Origin: Cryomorphaceae bacterium
GTDB lineage: Bacteria; Bacteroidota; Bacteroidia; Flavobacteriales; Schleiferiaceae
Direction of reading: 5' to 3'
Length of the DNA: 16,220 nucleotides
Assembly: GCA_013205365.1 (NCBI GenBank)
Contig: JABMNC010000152.1
Span: forward strand, 1-16,220
This document shows positions 15,306-16,220 of the stretch, in pieces. Under the pieces are notes generated by a model. The model ran no database searches. It was given only the letters and a program-made list of their open reading frames with translations, and was not told where the DNA came from. A program made the translations under genes and the position numbers. The first letter of the stretch is position 1. Each line of letters begins with the position of its first letter.

Positions 15306-15982
15306 CGCTTATTCGCATCGCCGTGGACGGCTACGCATCGACGGGCAAGTCCACGCTCGCCAAGCGCATTGCCGCCTCACTCGGATTTCTCTACATCGAT
15401 ACCGGAGCCATGTACCGCATGGTGGCACTTTATGCCATTCGGCAGGGTTGGGCAGCGCCCGACGCAATCAATGCCAGGGCCATCAATGCCTCCCTGGATC
15501 AGGTCAATCTAGCCTTTGCCCGCGATGCCCGTGGGCGGAACCGTGCTATTCTCAATGGCGAAGATGTTGAAGAGGCCATTCGAACCATGGAGGTGAGCCG
15601 AGTAGTAAGCTCCGTATCGTCGCTGGTTCCGGTTCGCCGCCGCCTGGTTGCCCAGCAGCAAGCCATGGGCCACAGCCAAAGCCTGGTCATGGACGGGCGC
15701 GACATTGGAACCGTAGTTTTTCCGGACGCGGAACTGAAGCTTTTTGTAACTGCCGACGCAGACGTTCGCGCCACTAGGCGTTTTGCCGAAATGGAATCGG
15801 CCAATCCGGGTGCCGTGAGCCTGGCGGAGGTTAAGGCAAACTTGCTTCAGCGCGATCAGGAGGACCGTGAACGCCTCGACAGCCCGCTTCTCCAAGCCCA
15901 AGACGCCGTGGTGCTCGATAATTCTTCGGTTTCGCCCGACGAGTTGTTTGAACAGGCCATGCGTCTGGTTCCGCGCAGCTAG
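15302..15982 (+). CDS. cmk: Cytidylate kinase
   Basis: This is a 226-residue cytosolic kinase that converts CMP and dCMP to their diphosphates using ATP. The P-loop is GYASTGKS at 10-17, of the GYxSxGKS form usual in Bacteroidota and unlike the GPAGSGKS form of E. coli. The CMP-binding region shows YIDTGAMYR at 31-39, and the later DGRDIGTVVFPDAELKLFV at 131-149 is diagnostic. The LID arginines are in RATRRF. The ATG at 15302 lies within the porQ stop and gives the family start. The longer reading from 15239 is out of frame over porQ. The final TAG shares CTAG with the stop of the opposite psd gene, leaving no room for a terminator between them. Confidence 0.96.
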   Translation: MTLIRIAVDGYASTGKSTLAKRIAASLGFLYIDTGAMYRMVALYAIRQGWAAPDAINARAINASLDQVNLAFARDARGRNRAILNGEDVEEAIRTMEVSRVVSSVSSLVPVRRRLVAQQQAMGHSQSLVMDGRDIGTVVFPDAELKLFVTADADVRATRRFAEMESANPGAVSLAEVKANLLQRDQEDRERLDSPLLQAQDAVVLDNSSVSPDELFEQAMRLVPRS

Positions 15983-16220
15983 TGGGCCTTCAGTCGGGCA
16001 ATTACCGATTCTCCGCCACGGGGCTTATCGCCGATGGCGCATAAAACCTCTGCATCGCAAGGCAAGAAGACATCCACGCGCGAGCCAAAACGAATAAATC
16101 CTACGTCTTCGCCAACCGATACGGGTTGGCCGGGCTTGACATAGACCGCTATTCGTCGGGCCACTGCCCCCGCAATCTGCCGAATCAGAACTTCGCCATG
16201 GCTGGGGGTTTCAAAAACCA
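15979..16220 (-). CDS. psd: Phosphatidylserine decarboxylase, C-terminal part
   Basis: This is the last 79 residues of a PF02666 decarboxylase, which makes phosphatidylethanolamine from phosphatidylserine at the inner membrane. The gene enters from the right window edge. Visible motifs are TPSHGEVLIRQIAG, VKPGQPVSVGEDVG and the self-cleavage site RFGSRVD. The glycine-serine bond (serine codon at 16081-16083) is cut to give the beta chain and a pyruvoyl-capped alpha chain. The FGSRVD context fits the short, about 220-residue Psd-related type and not the long E. coli enzyme with LGST. An internal ATG near 16164 is not the true start, because homologous sequence continues upstream to the edge. 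Confidence 0.92.
   Translation of the reverse strand, partial: VFETPSHGEVLIRQIAGAVARRIAVYVKPGQPVSVGEDVGFIRFGSRVDVFLPCDAEVLCAIGDKPRGGESVIARLKAH

Noticed and set aside
1..16220. CRISPR arrays, insertion sequences, prophage genes, tRNA or rRNA genes, or a defence island
   Set aside because: I found no repeat-spacer pattern, transposase or integrase motif, cloverleaf or rRNA-like stretch. The genes are core metabolism, envelope and quality control.

Overview
The window looks like chromosomal DNA from a member of the Bacteroidota, probably a GC-rich, Flavobacteriales-like lineage. Four things point there: a PorQ-type type IX secretion gene joined to cytidylate kinase; the alternative Bacteroidetes form of GlmU; promoter -7 boxes of the form TAnnTTTG; and leaders without clear Shine-Dalgarno sequences. 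I see no mobile elements, CRISPR arrays, tRNAs or rRNAs. Coding density is very high, and no gene-free stretch exceeds about 180 bases.

Left edge (1-896, + strand): the C-terminal end of purC, then a small outer-membrane beta-barrel protein that starts inside the purC stop codon.

Serine block (986-7570, - strand): eight genes read leftward with gaps of at most 24 bases or short overlaps. In order of transcription they are a dicluster ferredoxin, a secreted protein of unknown function, serC, serA, a DUF1015 protein, a YggS-type PLP protein, a DEDDh exonuclease/GIY-YIG nuclease fusion, and a tiny secreted lysine/cysteine-rich protein. SerC and SerA supply two of the three steps from 3-phosphoglycerate to serine. 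No serB is in view. DUF1015 sits between serA and yggS and carries an ADGHHR motif that recalls ParB/Srx-fold serine kinases.

Divergent LuxC-type gene (7623-8627, + strand): an acyl-CoA reductase starts 52 bases from the ferredoxin gene. Each direction has its own perfect -7 box, and the two boxes are arranged so that the predicted transcripts overlap at their 5' ends. This gene converges on a beta-helix lipoprotein gene (8662-10149, - strand) that appears to begin with TTG.

Right block (10331-15982, + strand): rpmE2, glmU-like, lon, porQ and cmk lie in one tight run with gaps of 18, 7 and 15 bases and a 4-base overlap. The run begins at a clear TAnnTTTG promoter followed by a strong 8-bp hairpin in the rpmE2 leader. 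It combines ribosome, envelope-precursor, proteolysis, secretion and nucleotide functions. cmk ends tail-to-tail with a partial psd gene, and a single CTAG supplies both stop codons.

Most of the content is ordinary housekeeping. The items most worth a second look are the rpmE2 leader hairpin, the DUF1015 context, the face-to-face promoters, the small Lys/Cys-rich secreted protein and the uncharacterised tail of the nuclease fusion.
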